From assembly GCA_028690665.1 (NCBI GenBank), contig JAQVAV010000009.1, positions 13,320 to 77,319 on the forward strand: a stretch of DNA of 64,000 nt. The letters run 5' to 3'. Made by a program: the position numbers and the translations under genes. Shown piece after piece: positions 8,305-16,417 of the stretch. The notes under the pieces are model-generated. The model had not been told where the DNA came from. It ran no database searches and saw only the letters and a list, made by a program, of their open reading frames with translations. Origin of the DNA: Paludibacter sp. Lineage in GTDB: Bacteria > Bacteroidota > Bacteroidia > Bacteroidales > Paludibacteraceae. How positions within the stretch are numbered: position 1 is the stretch's first letter; each line of letters starts with the position of its first letter.

Positions 8305-8940
8305 ATGGAAAAGAGTCCACATAAATTTGCTGCCGGAGAAATCGTGTCTGCAATTATCGGCGATATTAAAGGCCGGTCAACATGTTATGTCGTTGCCCTT
8401 GCCGGGGAAAGCGGATGCGGAAAAACCGAAACTTCCAAAGAGTTGACAAATGCTTTGACAGAAGCAGGAATTCGCTCGCTTGTATTAGGTCAGGATAACT
8501 ATTTTTATCTGCCACCTGCGGCTAATGATGCAAAAAGAAAAAGTGACAAAACATGGCTTGGACCGCGCAAGGAAGTTGACTTGCAATTGCTGGATAATAT
8601 TATCGTTGCTGCAAAAAACGGAGCAGAGGAGCTGGCTGTGCAATTTATTGATTATGCTTCTGGAAAAATGACGGTGGATGAGGTGAAAATGAACGGTATA
8701 AAGGTTATCATTGTTGAAGGTACATATACTATGTTACTGAAACATGTTGATGTCCGGATTTTTATTGATGCAGACTACCACGATACATTACCCTACCGCA
8801 TTAAAAGGAACAGAGGCAATGAAGTAAGAGATCCATTTGTTGAAAATATTCTGGAAACAGAACATAAGATAATTGCCGGTCACCGTTTTTTGGCCGATTT
8901 TGTCATCAGTAAGGATTATGAAGTAGAACATATTTTGTAA
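8305..8940 (+). CDS. P-loop kinase of the uridine kinase/phosphoribulokinase family, substrate unknown
   Basis: A 211-residue cytoplasmic kinase. The P-loop GESGCGKT is at 34-41, followed by a substrate-side DNYFYLPP motif and a VEGTYTMLL/IFIDADY pair, all typical of the uridine kinase/phosphoribulokinase superfamily. The frame extends upstream to a TTG at 8257, but that start lies against the terminator, so the ATG at 8305 is preferred. It sits 17 bases before the GH13_18 gene and is probably co-transcribed. A true uridine kinase is unlikely in this context; phosphorylation of the acceptor half released by the phosphorylase (fructose, glycerol, glycerate or similar) is a reasonable inference. 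Confidence 0.7.
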   Translation: MEKSPHKFAAGEIVSAIIGDIKGRSTCYVVALAGESGCGKTETSKELTNALTEAGIRSLVLGQDNYFYLPPAANDAKRKSDKTWLGPRKEVDLQLLDNIIVAAKNGAEELAVQFIDYASGKMTVDEVKMNGIKVIIVEGTYTMLLKHVDVRIFIDADYHDTLPYRIKRNRGNEVRDPFVENILETEHKIIAGHRFLADFVISKDYEVEHIL

Positions 8941-8957
8941 TTTAAAGTAAAAAAAAT

Positions 8958-10427
8958 ATGGCTGTAAAAAATAAAGTTCAGTTAATCACTTATCCCGATT
9001 CGCTTGGCGGTGATCTGAAAGCATTGAAAAAAATACTCGATAATCAGCTGAACGGTTTGTTTCAGGGAGGCATTCATATCCTTCCTCCATTTCCATCGTC
9101 CGGTGATCGCGGGTTTGCTCCATTGACATATCTTGAAATTGAACCTTCGTTTGGTGATTGGAAGGATATACAGGCAATCAGTCGCGAATACGATGTCTTG
9201 CTCGATTTAATGGTGAATCATATTTCCCGAAAATCGGAGTTTTTTCAGGATTTCTTGAAAGAAGGGTTTGATTCGAAATATGCTGATCTGTTTATTTCAT
9301 TGGATAAATACTGGCACAACGGAGTTCCTGTTCAGGATGATGTTGATAAAATGTTTTTACGCAGAGATGTGCCGTACTCTACATTTGAAATCGGGAAGAA
9401 TAAAGAACTTGTAAAAGTATGGACAACTTTTGGGAAGCAGGATCCGTCCGAACAGATTGATTTGGATATTCGTTCGGCAATAACAAGGCAATTGTTGACA
9501 GATTTTATGGTCAATTTCAGTAAGAATAATATAAAAATTGTACGACTCGATGCTGTTGGATACGTGATAAAAAAACTGGGAACCAGTTGTTTCTTTGTTG
9601 AGCCAGATATTTACAAATTTCTCGATTGGATTACAAAACTGGCTCATTCATTGGATATTGAGCTGTTGCCAGAAGTACATTCGCATTATAGTGTTCAGTT
9701 TAAACTGGCTGAAAAGGGGCATTGGATTTATGATTTTATTCTGCCTTATTATGTGCTTGAAACGCTTATTAATAAATCATCAAAGAGACTAACGGAATAC
9801 CTGAAAATTCGTCCGCATAAGCAATTCACCATGCTCGACTGTCATGATGGCGTTCCGGTGAAACCAGATTTGGATGAATTGGTTTCGACAGCAGATGCCC
9901 GGAAATTAGTGGATGTTTGTTTGGAGCGAGGTTCAAATCTGAGCTTGATTTTTTCGGACAAACATAAAAGTGAAGATGGATTTGATGTTCATCAGATTCG
10001 GGGAACTATTTATTCGATGCTTGACAAAGATGATGACGCATACATTGCAGCCCGTGCCATTCAGTTCTTTGTTCCGGGTATTCCTCAGGTTTATTATGCG
10101 GGTATGCTGGCCGGGGAAAACGATGTGGAAAATGTACAAAAAACTGGTGAAGGCCGGGAAATAAACCGTCATAATTACAGTGTCGACGAAATTCAGACTG
10201 CTGTGGATAAGCCGGTTGTTCAAAGATTAATGAAACTTATAAAATTCAGGAATGAATTGCCTGCCTTCGATGGCGTTTTCTCGGTAGAGGATGCTGATGA
10301 TAGCTGTATCAGGCTGAACTGGAAACTGCAAAATTCATTTTGTGAATTAAATATCGATTTAAAATCGATGAAAAGCATTATAAAATATATCGATACGCAA
10401 GGTGCTTATCAGGAATTTATGGTTTAA
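8958..10427 (+). CDS. GH13_18 phosphorylase (sucrose phosphorylase-type)
   Basis: A 489-residue retaining alpha-glucoside phosphorylase. The (beta/alpha)8 catalytic set is complete: nucleophile Asp198 in RLDAVGY, acid/base Glu239 in LPEVHSHY and the His296-Asp297 pair in LDCHDG. The family blocks GTSCFF, PGIPQVYY and GREINRH also match. The reaction is alpha-glucoside plus phosphate to glucose 1-phosphate plus acceptor. At the acceptor loop this protein has VHQI (His345-Gln346), where Bifidobacterium sucrose phosphorylase has a Tyr-Gln pair. From memory of the family, His here is found in members acting on sucrose 6'-phosphate, so the exact substrate (sucrose, sucrose 6'-phosphate, glucosylglycerol, glucosylglycerate) is open. 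Confidence 0.88.
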   Translation: MAVKNKVQLITYPDSLGGDLKALKKILDNQLNGLFQGGIHILPPFPSSGDRGFAPLTYLEIEPSFGDWKDIQAISREYDVLLDLMVNHISRKSEFFQDFLKEGFDSKYADLFISLDKYWHNGVPVQDDVDKMFLRRDVPYSTFEIGKNKELVKVWTTFGKQDPSEQIDLDIRSAITRQLLTDFMVNFSKNNIKIVRLDAVGYVIKKLGTSCFFVEPDIYKFLDWITKLAHSLDIELLPEVHSHYSVQFKLAEKGHWIYDFILPYYVLETLINKSSKRLTEYLKIRPHKQFTMLDCHDGVPVKPDLDELVSTADARKLVDVCLERGSNLSLIFSDKHKSEDGFDVHQIRGTIYSMLDKDDDAYIAARAIQFFVPGIPQVYYAGMLAGENDVENVQKTGEGREINRHNYSVDEIQTAVDKPVVQRLMKLIKFRNELPAFDGVFSVEDADDSCIRLNWKLQNSFCELNIDLKSMKSIIKYIDTQGAYQEFMV

Positions 10428-10450
10428 ATAGAAACTTTAAATAATTTATT

Positions 10451-11695
10451 ATGAAAACTCACACACAAAAGGCTTCGTCTTATAATATCGGTATTATCAA
10501 ATGGTTGACATTCTTAATGTTTATGATGTTTGCCATGACGACTGATGCCGTTGGTGTTATTATTCCGGAAGTAATGAAAAAATTCAGCCTAAGTATGACG
10601 GCTGCCGGTATGATGCACTATGCACCTATGGTTGCCATTGCACTCGCCGGAATTTTGCTCGGATTTTTGGCCGACAGGTTCGGACGGAAACAGACGATCA
10701 TTCTTGGCCTCGGATTGTTTGCTGCTAACGCATTCTTATTCCTTTTGGGAAATTCGTTTTCGTTTTATCTGAGCCTGATGCTCATTTCCGGTATTTCAAT
10801 CGGTGTTTTTAAATCAGGAGCTTTGGCACTTATCGGAGATATTTCAAAGTCGACCCGGGAACATACTTCCACGATGAATGCCGTGGAGGGATTTTTTGGT
10901 GTCGGAGCAATTATAGGCCCTTTTGTGGTAACTTATCTTTTGAAATCGGGTGTCGACTGGAAATGGCTCTATGTCATTGCCGGGATATTATGCATTGTCC
11001 TTATTATTCTGGCTCTGATGGTGAAATATCCCGAAACAAAAAAGAGTACCGAAGAAAAAATAAATCTTAGTGCCACGCTAAAAATGCTGAAAGATCCTTT
11101 TGCACTGGGCTTTTCGGTTGCCGCATTCTTATATGTATCGGTCGAATGTGCTGTTTACGTTTGGATGCCAACACTTATTAAAGGATATGCCGGAAATGCA
11201 GTTTTGTTTGCAGCTTACGCCCTTCCTGTGTTTTTCATATTACGTGCCGGAGGCCGGTTTATGGGTGTGTGGTTACTTGCCCGGTTCGAATGGTCGGTGA
11301 TTATGAGTATTTTCAGTGTGCTGATTTTTATTTGCTTTTTGGGAAGTGTTATCGGAGGAGTTGAGTTTGCTGTTATTTTATTGCCTCTGTCCGGGTTGTT
11401 TATGTCGGTTGTTTACCCTACAATCAATTCGAAAGGAATCAGTTGTTTCCCAAAATCAAAACATGGTTCGGTTGCCGGTATTATTTTGTTTTTTACTGCT
11501 GCCGGAGCCGCTTTAGGTCCTCTGTCTATGGGAATTGTCAGTGATACTTTTGGCCACAATGCCAAAACCGGTTTCGTTCTGGCAACGGGATTTGCCGCAT
11601 TATTAGCCATCGGTTTTATATTAAACTGGGTGTTGAAACCGACAAAATCAAGACTAAGCAAAATAGATTCGTTAGAATATAAATCTGAATCTTAA
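10451..11695 (+). CDS. MFS transporter, probable glucoside permease
   Basis: A 414-residue major facilitator protein with about twelve membrane helices. The loop 2-3 signature GFLADRFGRKQ is clear and a long cytoplasmic loop rich in Lys/Glu (KKSTEEKINLSATLKML) separates the two halves. It starts 23 bases after the phosphorylase gene, so it probably belongs to the same transcript and brings the substrate of that enzyme across the inner membrane. An alternative is a drug or metabolite exporter, but the context favours sugar import. A long gene-free stretch follows. Confidence 0.8.
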   Translation: MKTHTQKASSYNIGIIKWLTFLMFMMFAMTTDAVGVIIPEVMKKFSLSMTAAGMMHYAPMVAIALAGILLGFLADRFGRKQTIILGLGLFAANAFLFLLGNSFSFYLSLMLISGISIGVFKSGALALIGDISKSTREHTSTMNAVEGFFGVGAIIGPFVVTYLLKSGVDWKWLYVIAGILCIVLIILALMVKYPETKKSTEEKINLSATLKMLKDPFALGFSVAAFLYVSVECAVYVWMPTLIKGYAGNAVLFAAYALPVFFILRAGGRFMGVWLLARFEWSVIMSIFSVLIFICFLGSVIGGVEFAVILLPLSGLFMSVVYPTINSKGISCFPKSKHGSVAGIILFFTAAGAALGPLSMGIVSDTFGHNAKTGFVLATGFAALLAIGFILNWVLKPTKSRLSKIDSLEYKSES

Positions 11696-12316
11696 AAACG
11701 GTAGTACAGAGAATAAATCGGATTTATTTCTATTAAATATTTTACTTTCTGAATTTAGACGTGATTTTGAGTAAAAATGCGATAATGTGACTGCCTCTTT
11801 GGTGAGCAATCTTTGGCTGCAATGTAAATTTCCTGTAATATTATGGCTTAAAAAATTCTTGAGTCGAAAATCATTTGAAGCATTAAAGAAAAAGCCGATA
11901 TTAAGAAGTGATCTTGACTTTTGACACATAGTAAACATTAGTATGATTTTAAGACTAAAGCACACATAGTTTAAAAAATATTTTTGATATTTTTTGGCTA
12001 CTGTGGTCGGAAATTCCTTTTTTTCATGTAAAAACTATGTGTTAATAATGTGTCAAAAAAGTAGAGACGAGTTCTAAATATATTTCTCAATAATTACTAT
12101 ATTTGCAAAATATTAAAAACAGTACGTCCGAAAAAAGATTCAACTACGAATCATCTCATTTCAGGCTTAATCCTAAATTTGTATTATTTTACTTTAATGT
12201 AATCTCTGTTTTTTATTGAGATGGAATTTTATTTAAATAATACTAAAACGATAGCCAATCTTGCATAATATACTAAATTTGTAGTGTTTTTTGAAAAATA
12301 ATACTAAATAATCTTC
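11696..12316. other. 620-base gene-free region with nested inverted repeats, upstream of V-ATPase operon
   Basis: No convincing gene. It holds an outer repeat TTTTGACACAT (11919-11929) with its complement at 12048-12058, and an inner repeat CACATAGTTT (11963-11972) with its complement at 12032-12041. Together they could fold a 140-base imperfect cruciform. Three TAnnTTTG boxes follow (12098, 12174, 12274). The region probably serves as the control region of the V-ATPase operon. Confidence 0.45.
12274..12281 (+). promoter_or_regulatory. -7 box nearest to the V-ATPase operon
   Basis: TAAATTTG, 35 bases before the first ATG of the operon. Two further candidates of the same type are at 12098-12105 (TATATTTG) and 12174-12181 (TAAATTTG). 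No well-spaced -33 TTTG box is seen for this one. Confidence 0.4.
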
Positions 12317-12907
12317 ATGAATACAAAACTCCAGGAACTGACAGACAAAATCTATCTCGAAGGGGTAGAGAAAGGAAATGCCGAAGCAAAAGTAATTGTA
12401 GAGAATGCCGATAAGCAGGCTGCCGATATTATAGCTAAAGCTAAGGCTGAAGCTGCCCGGATTGTTACAGATGCCGAAGCAAAATCCGCAGAACTTACTA
12501 AAAATACGCAATCGGAACTCCGGCTTTTTGCACAACAGTCGGTAAATGCTCTTAAAACTGAAATTACCGATCTTTTGTGTGGTACTATTGTTTCTGACTC
12601 TGTTAAAGCTGCTATGGCTGATAAAGCCTTTATGCAGAAGACCATTTTGTCGTTGGTGCAGGAATGGGCCAAAACTCAGGATATTGCAGTTGAAGCAAAA
12701 GATGCAAAAGCACTTACTGATTATTTTGCTGCCAATGCTAAAGGTTTATTGAATAAAGGTGTGAAAATTACCGAAGCAAACGGTGTGAAAACCGATTTCA
12801 CTATTGTTCCTGAAAAGGGTGGATATAAAATCACTTTTGGTGATGACGAATTTATAGCTTACTTCAAAGAATTTCTTCGTCCGAAATTAGTGGAAATGCT
12901 TTTTTAA
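12317..12907 (+). CDS. atpE: V-type ATP synthase subunit E (peripheral stalk)
   Basis: A 196-residue protein with a long Ala/Glu/Lys-rich coiled coil at residues 20-70 (EAKVIVENADKQAADIIAK) and a globular C-terminal part, the standard form of the E subunit that links V1 to the membrane stator. It opens the seven-gene V-ATPase operon. The ATG at 12317 is the only start that leaves the N-terminal coiled coil complete. Sequence drift is common for this subunit, so the call relies also on position. Confidence 0.85.
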   Translation: MNTKLQELTDKIYLEGVEKGNAEAKVIVENADKQAADIIAKAKAEAARIVTDAEAKSAELTKNTQSELRLFAQQSVNALKTEITDLLCGTIVSDSVKAAMADKAFMQKTILSLVQEWAKTQDIAVEAKDAKALTDYFAANAKGLLNKGVKITEANGVKTDFTIVPEKGGYKITFGDDEFIAYFKEFLRPKLVEMLF

Positions 12908-12949
12908 TCGAAAAGACCCTAAAAGCCCCGGATGGGGAATTTTTTTATT

Positions 12950-13774
12950 ATGAATTATTACTGCCTGATTGCGGGACTGCCCGATATCGTAGAAGACACA
13001 AAAACAGCAATTGCTGTGGCCGAATTGAAACACGAGCTGCAGGAACAATTGTCTGATGCCGATTTGCAGCTTCTGAAAATACTTTTTGCAGCCTACGACA
13101 ATGATAATCTGCTGGCATTTCTGAAAAATAAAGAAGCTCAGCTGAATTCTTTGGGAAATTTGACATCGGATGACTGGTCGGAACTGATTTTGTTGATGCA
13201 GGAGTCGGAAAAGCCTAAAGATGCCAGATTATTGCTGTATATTCAAAAATTTTATACTTCCATAAGCGACGAGAAATTTGATACCGGAGGAATTTCTCAG
13301 GAAGACTATCTTTCCTCTCTTTATTACGAAGAAGCCATGCAGAGTAAAAATGAATTTTTGCGAAGCTGGTTTGAATTCAATCTCAATCTGAATAATATAT
13401 TAACAGCCATTGCATGTCGCAAACATGGTTTTGATCAGCGTGCTTTGGTGGTTGGAAATAACGAAGTTGCCAATATTATTCGTCAGAGCAATGCGCGAGA
13501 TTTCGGTCTGGGTGGAATGTTTGATGAATTAGATATGATATTGAGAATTGCAGAGGAAACTGACTTGCTGGAACGTGAAAAGAAAATAGATGCGTTGAAA
13601 TGGAAATGGCTCGAAGACAATACTTTTTTTCATTATTTTTCGGTGGAAAAGGTGCTGGCTTATGTTCTGAAAGTGCAAATGATTGAACGCTGGAAGTTTT
13701 TGTCTGTCGAAAACGGAACTCAGGTATTCCGGCAATTACTCGATGAGTTTAGAGAAGGCGTAAGCTTTGAATAA
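12950..13774 (+). CDS. V-ATPase operon DUF2764 protein (possible subunit C equivalent)
   Basis: A 274-residue protein starting MNYYCLIAGLPDI, which is the usual N-terminus of the DUF2764 family found in Bacteroidota V-ATPase operons between E and A. An ATG at 12932 would add six residues; the start at 12950 fits the family better. The protein is helical and charged (RIAEETDLLEREKKIDALKW). No classical subunit C gene is present in the operon, so this protein may take that place at the rotor; that is inference from position, length and helical character. Confidence 0.8.
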   Translation: MNYYCLIAGLPDIVEDTKTAIAVAELKHELQEQLSDADLQLLKILFAAYDNDNLLAFLKNKEAQLNSLGNLTSDDWSELILLMQESEKPKDARLLLYIQKFYTSISDEKFDTGGISQEDYLSSLYYEEAMQSKNEFLRSWFEFNLNLNNILTAIACRKHGFDQRALVVGNNEVANIIRQSNARDFGLGGMFDELDMILRIAEETDLLEREKKIDALKWKWLEDNTFFHYFSVEKVLAYVLKVQMIERWKFLSVENGTQVFRQLLDEFREGVSFE

Positions 13775-13890
13775 TTTTTGAGGCGGGTTTGCCGTCTCGA
13801 AACCGAAATAGTAAAATAAAAAAATTATATAGCATACATAACCGATTCAGAATATAATATTCAATCTGTTATATTGACACATTAAAAATT

Positions 13891-15645
13891 ATGTCAACAA
13901 AAGGAAAAGTAAAAGGTATTATTTCCAACCTTGTTACGGTGGAAGTGGATGGCCCTGTTGCACAAAACGAAATTGCCTATATTGATTTAGGTGCTCACAA
14001 ACTTATGGCCGAGGTGCTTAAAGTTGTGGGCGTTAATGTATATGTGCAGGTTTTCGAAAGTACACGCGGCATGAAAGTTGGTGACTCTGTTGAGTTTACC
14101 GGTCACATGCTTGAAGTTACGCTTGGTCCCGGTTTGTTATCCCGAAATTATGATGGCTTGCAGAATGATTTGGATAAACTGACCGGAGTTTTTCTGCAAC
14201 GTGGTGAATATAATTTTCCACTTGATGCTGAAAAACTTTGGGCGTTTAAACCGCTTGCAAAAGCCGGGGATACAGTTGAAGCCGGTTCGTGGCTGGGACA
14301 AGTTGATGAAAATAATCAGCCACACAAAATTATGGTTCCGTTTATTTTTGAAGGAACATACACGGTAAAAAGTGTGGTTGAAGAAGGTGAATATAAAATA
14401 CAGGATACGATTGCCGTGCTGACAGATGTAGATGGAAAAGATGTGCCGGTAACTATGGTTCAGAAATGGCCGGTGAAAAAGGCCATCAATGTACATGTTG
14501 AAAAACCGCGTCCATTTAAACTTCTTGAAACCGGTGTTCGTACTATTGATACTGCTAATCCGATTGTGGAAGGAGGAACCGGATTTATTCCAGGTCCGTT
14601 TGGTACCGGTAAAACGGTATTGCAGCATGCAATTTCTAAACAAGCCGAAGCTGATATTGTGGTTATTGCAGCCTGCGGTGAACGTGCAAATGAGGTAGTG
14701 GAAATTTTTGTGGAATTTCCCGAATTGGAAGATCCGCATACCGGACGAAAATTGATGGAACGTACCATTATTATTGCCAATACTTCTAACATGCCGGTAG
14801 CTTCGCGTGAAGCTTCGGTTTACACGGCAATGACTATTTCGGAATATTATCGTGCCATGGGATTACGCGTGTTGATGATGGCCGATTCTACTTCGCGCTG
14901 GGCACAAGCGCTTCGTGAAATGTCGAACCGTATGGAAGAACTTCCCGGACAGGATGCTTTTCCAATGGACTTATCCGCAATTATCGGAGCTTTCTACAGC
15001 CGTGCAGGTTATGTGTATTTGAAAAACGGACAAACTGGTTCAATTACTTTTATCGGAACGGTGTCGCCAGCCGGAGGCAACCTGAAGGAGCCGGTTACGG
15101 AAGGAACTAAAAAAGCGGCCCGCTGTTTTTACGCACTTGAACAGGCACGTGCCGACCGCAAACGTTATCCGGCTGTAAATCCGATTGACAGCTATTCAAA
15201 ATACATTGAATATCCTGAATTTGAAGAATATATTGAAAAACGAATTTCTTCTGACTGGACAAAAAAAGTAAACGAAATGAAGACTATTCTTCTTCGTGGA
15301 AAAGAAGTTCAGGAACAAATCAATATTCTTGGGGATGATGGTGTGCCGGTAGATTACCATGTAACATTCTGGAAATCGGAAGTGATTGATTTTGTGATTC
15401 TTCAACAAGATGCTTTTGATAAAGTCGATTCGGTAACACCGCTTGAACGTCAGGAATATATGTTGAATCTGGTGATGGATATTTGTCGTGCAGATTTTGA
15501 TTTTGCAGGATTTATTGAAGTAATGGATTATTTCAAACGAATTATCAATGTATGCAAGCAGATGAACTATTCAGAATTTCATTCTGCCGATTTTGAAAAA
15601 CATGCTGAAGAATTGAGCGCAATTTTGGAAGAGAGAAAACAATAA
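13891..15645 (+). CDS. atpA: V-type ATP synthase subunit A (catalytic)
   Basis: A 584-residue catalytic subunit. The P-loop GPFGTGKT is at 235-242, preceded by the bulge domain specific to V-type A subunits (about 115-200). Later come ERANEVVEIF and the catalytic-site DSTSRWAQALREM. It binds and hydrolyses (or makes) ATP in the A3B3 head together with subunit B. It is normal in length. The gap to subunit B downstream is unusually long (about 770 bases) because a zeta-like kinase and a small gene are inserted there. Confidence 0.97.
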   Translation: MSTKGKVKGIISNLVTVEVDGPVAQNEIAYIDLGAHKLMAEVLKVVGVNVYVQVFESTRGMKVGDSVEFTGHMLEVTLGPGLLSRNYDGLQNDLDKLTGVFLQRGEYNFPLDAEKLWAFKPLAKAGDTVEAGSWLGQVDENNQPHKIMVPFIFEGTYTVKSVVEEGEYKIQDTIAVLTDVDGKDVPVTMVQKWPVKKAINVHVEKPRPFKLLETGVRTIDTANPIVEGGTGFIPGPFGTGKTVLQHAISKQAEADIVVIAACGERANEVVEIFVEFPELEDPHTGRKLMERTIIIANTSNMPVASREASVYTAMTISEYYRAMGLRVLMMADSTSRWAQALREMSNRMEELPGQDAFPMDLSAIIGAFYSRAGYVYLKNGQTGSITFIGTVSPAGGNLKEPVTEGTKKAARCFYALEQARADRKRYPAVNPIDSYSKYIEYPEFEEYIEKRISSDWTKKVNEMKTILLRGKEVQEQINILGDDGVPVDYHVTFWKSEVIDFVILQQDAFDKVDSVTPLERQEYMLNLVMDICRADFDFAGFIEVMDYFKRIINVCKQMNYSEFHSADFEKHAEELSAILEERKQ

Positions 15646-15667
15646 TTAATCATTACAGCCTGATTCA

Positions 15668-16243
15668 ATGATAAAACCGAAACTTTACATTATTGCAGGT
15701 TGTAATGGAGCCGGGAAGACAACGGCCTCATTTGCAATACTCCCCGAAGTATTGAATTGCCTGGAGTTTGTAAATGCCGATGAAATAGCCAAAGGGCTTT
15801 CGCCTTTTCAACCCGAAAAAGTTGCCATTGATGCAGGAAGAATTATGTTGAAACGTATCAATGAACTTGTTAATCAGAAAGAAACATTTGCATTTGAAAC
15901 AACATTATCGACTAAAAGCTATAAAAATTTAGTGAAGAAAGCGAAGGATAATGGGTACGAAGTGATATTGTTGTTTTTTTGGCTGACAACTGTTGAACTG
16001 GCGATTGAAAGAGTGAAGCAGAGAGTGTTTGAAGGAGGACATGCGGTTGCTCCCGGAGTAATAACAAGAAGGTACCGAGCCGGAATCAGAAATTTATTTC
16101 AGATTTATTTACCTATCGTTGACGCGATTATGATATTTGATAACTCAGATAAACGATACCAGCTCATTTTTGAAAAATATGAGTCTGACATAAAAATGTA
16201 CGATGAAGTAAAATTTAATTTACTTAAAGATTATATCTTATGA
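15668..16243 (+). CDS. Zeta-toxin-like P-loop kinase inside the V-ATPase operon
   Basis: A 191-residue protein of the zeta-toxin/AAA_33 group. The Walker A motif GCNGAGKT is at 11-18, followed by FVNADEIAKG (34-43) and FAFETTLSTKSY (74-85), the substrate-side motifs of this family. Members phosphorylate UDP-N-acetylglucosamine or related molecules, or have been recruited to other roles. It starts 22 bases after the subunit A stop and its stop codon overlaps the start of a 49-residue gene (ATGA), so the two form a pair. V-ATPase operons do not normally carry this gene. A toxin role is possible but not shown. Confidence 0.8.
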   Translation: MIKPKLYIIAGCNGAGKTTASFAILPEVLNCLEFVNADEIAKGLSPFQPEKVAIDAGRIMLKRINELVNQKETFAFETTLSTKSYKNLVKKAKDNGYEVILLFFWLTTVELAIERVKQRVFEGGHAVAPGVITRRYRAGIRNLFQIYLPIVDAIMIFDNSDKRYQLIFEKYESDIKMYDEVKFNLLKDYIL

Positions 16244-16389
16244 AAAACAATAATCAGGCAGTTTCCGAAAGAGATAAAATTCTTCAGGGAATGGACAAAG
16301 TGTACGATAATTTGCTATTGTATAAGAAAAAGAAAAATAGTGATTTAGTTATTTGTCGCAATGGTAAAATTTTACGCATTAAACCCTAA
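16240..16389 (+). CDS. 49-aa protein coupled to the zeta-like kinase (possible antitoxin)
   Basis: A short gene that overlaps the zeta-like stop by ATGA and ends 28 bases before subunit B. The product begins MKNNNQAVSERDKILQGMDK, is polar and basic, and ends ICRNGKILRIKP. The start overlap argues for translational coupling. The middle (KVYDNLLLYKKKKNSD) is rich in lysine. The gene order (kinase first, small protein second) is opposite to classical epsilon-zeta. Antitoxin or co-factor function is inferred only from the pairing. Confidence 0.6.
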   Translation: MKNNNQAVSERDKILQGMDKVYDNLLLYKKKKNSDLVICRNGKILRIKP

Positions 16390-16417
16390 TTAGTTATTAA
16401 AAAACTTATTTATATAA

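Noticed and set aside
11672-11965. 97-codon minus-strand frame in the gap before the V-ATPase operon
   Set aside because: Low-complexity Phe/Ser/Asn-rich text, overlaps the MFS 3' end, no recognisable domain; could still be a remnant but cannot be supported.
14137-14739. 200-codon open frame on the minus strand inside subunit A
   Set aside because: It is fully antisense to a highly conserved catalytic subunit and its translation is rich in Phe, Asn, His and Cys with no motif; a shadow frame.
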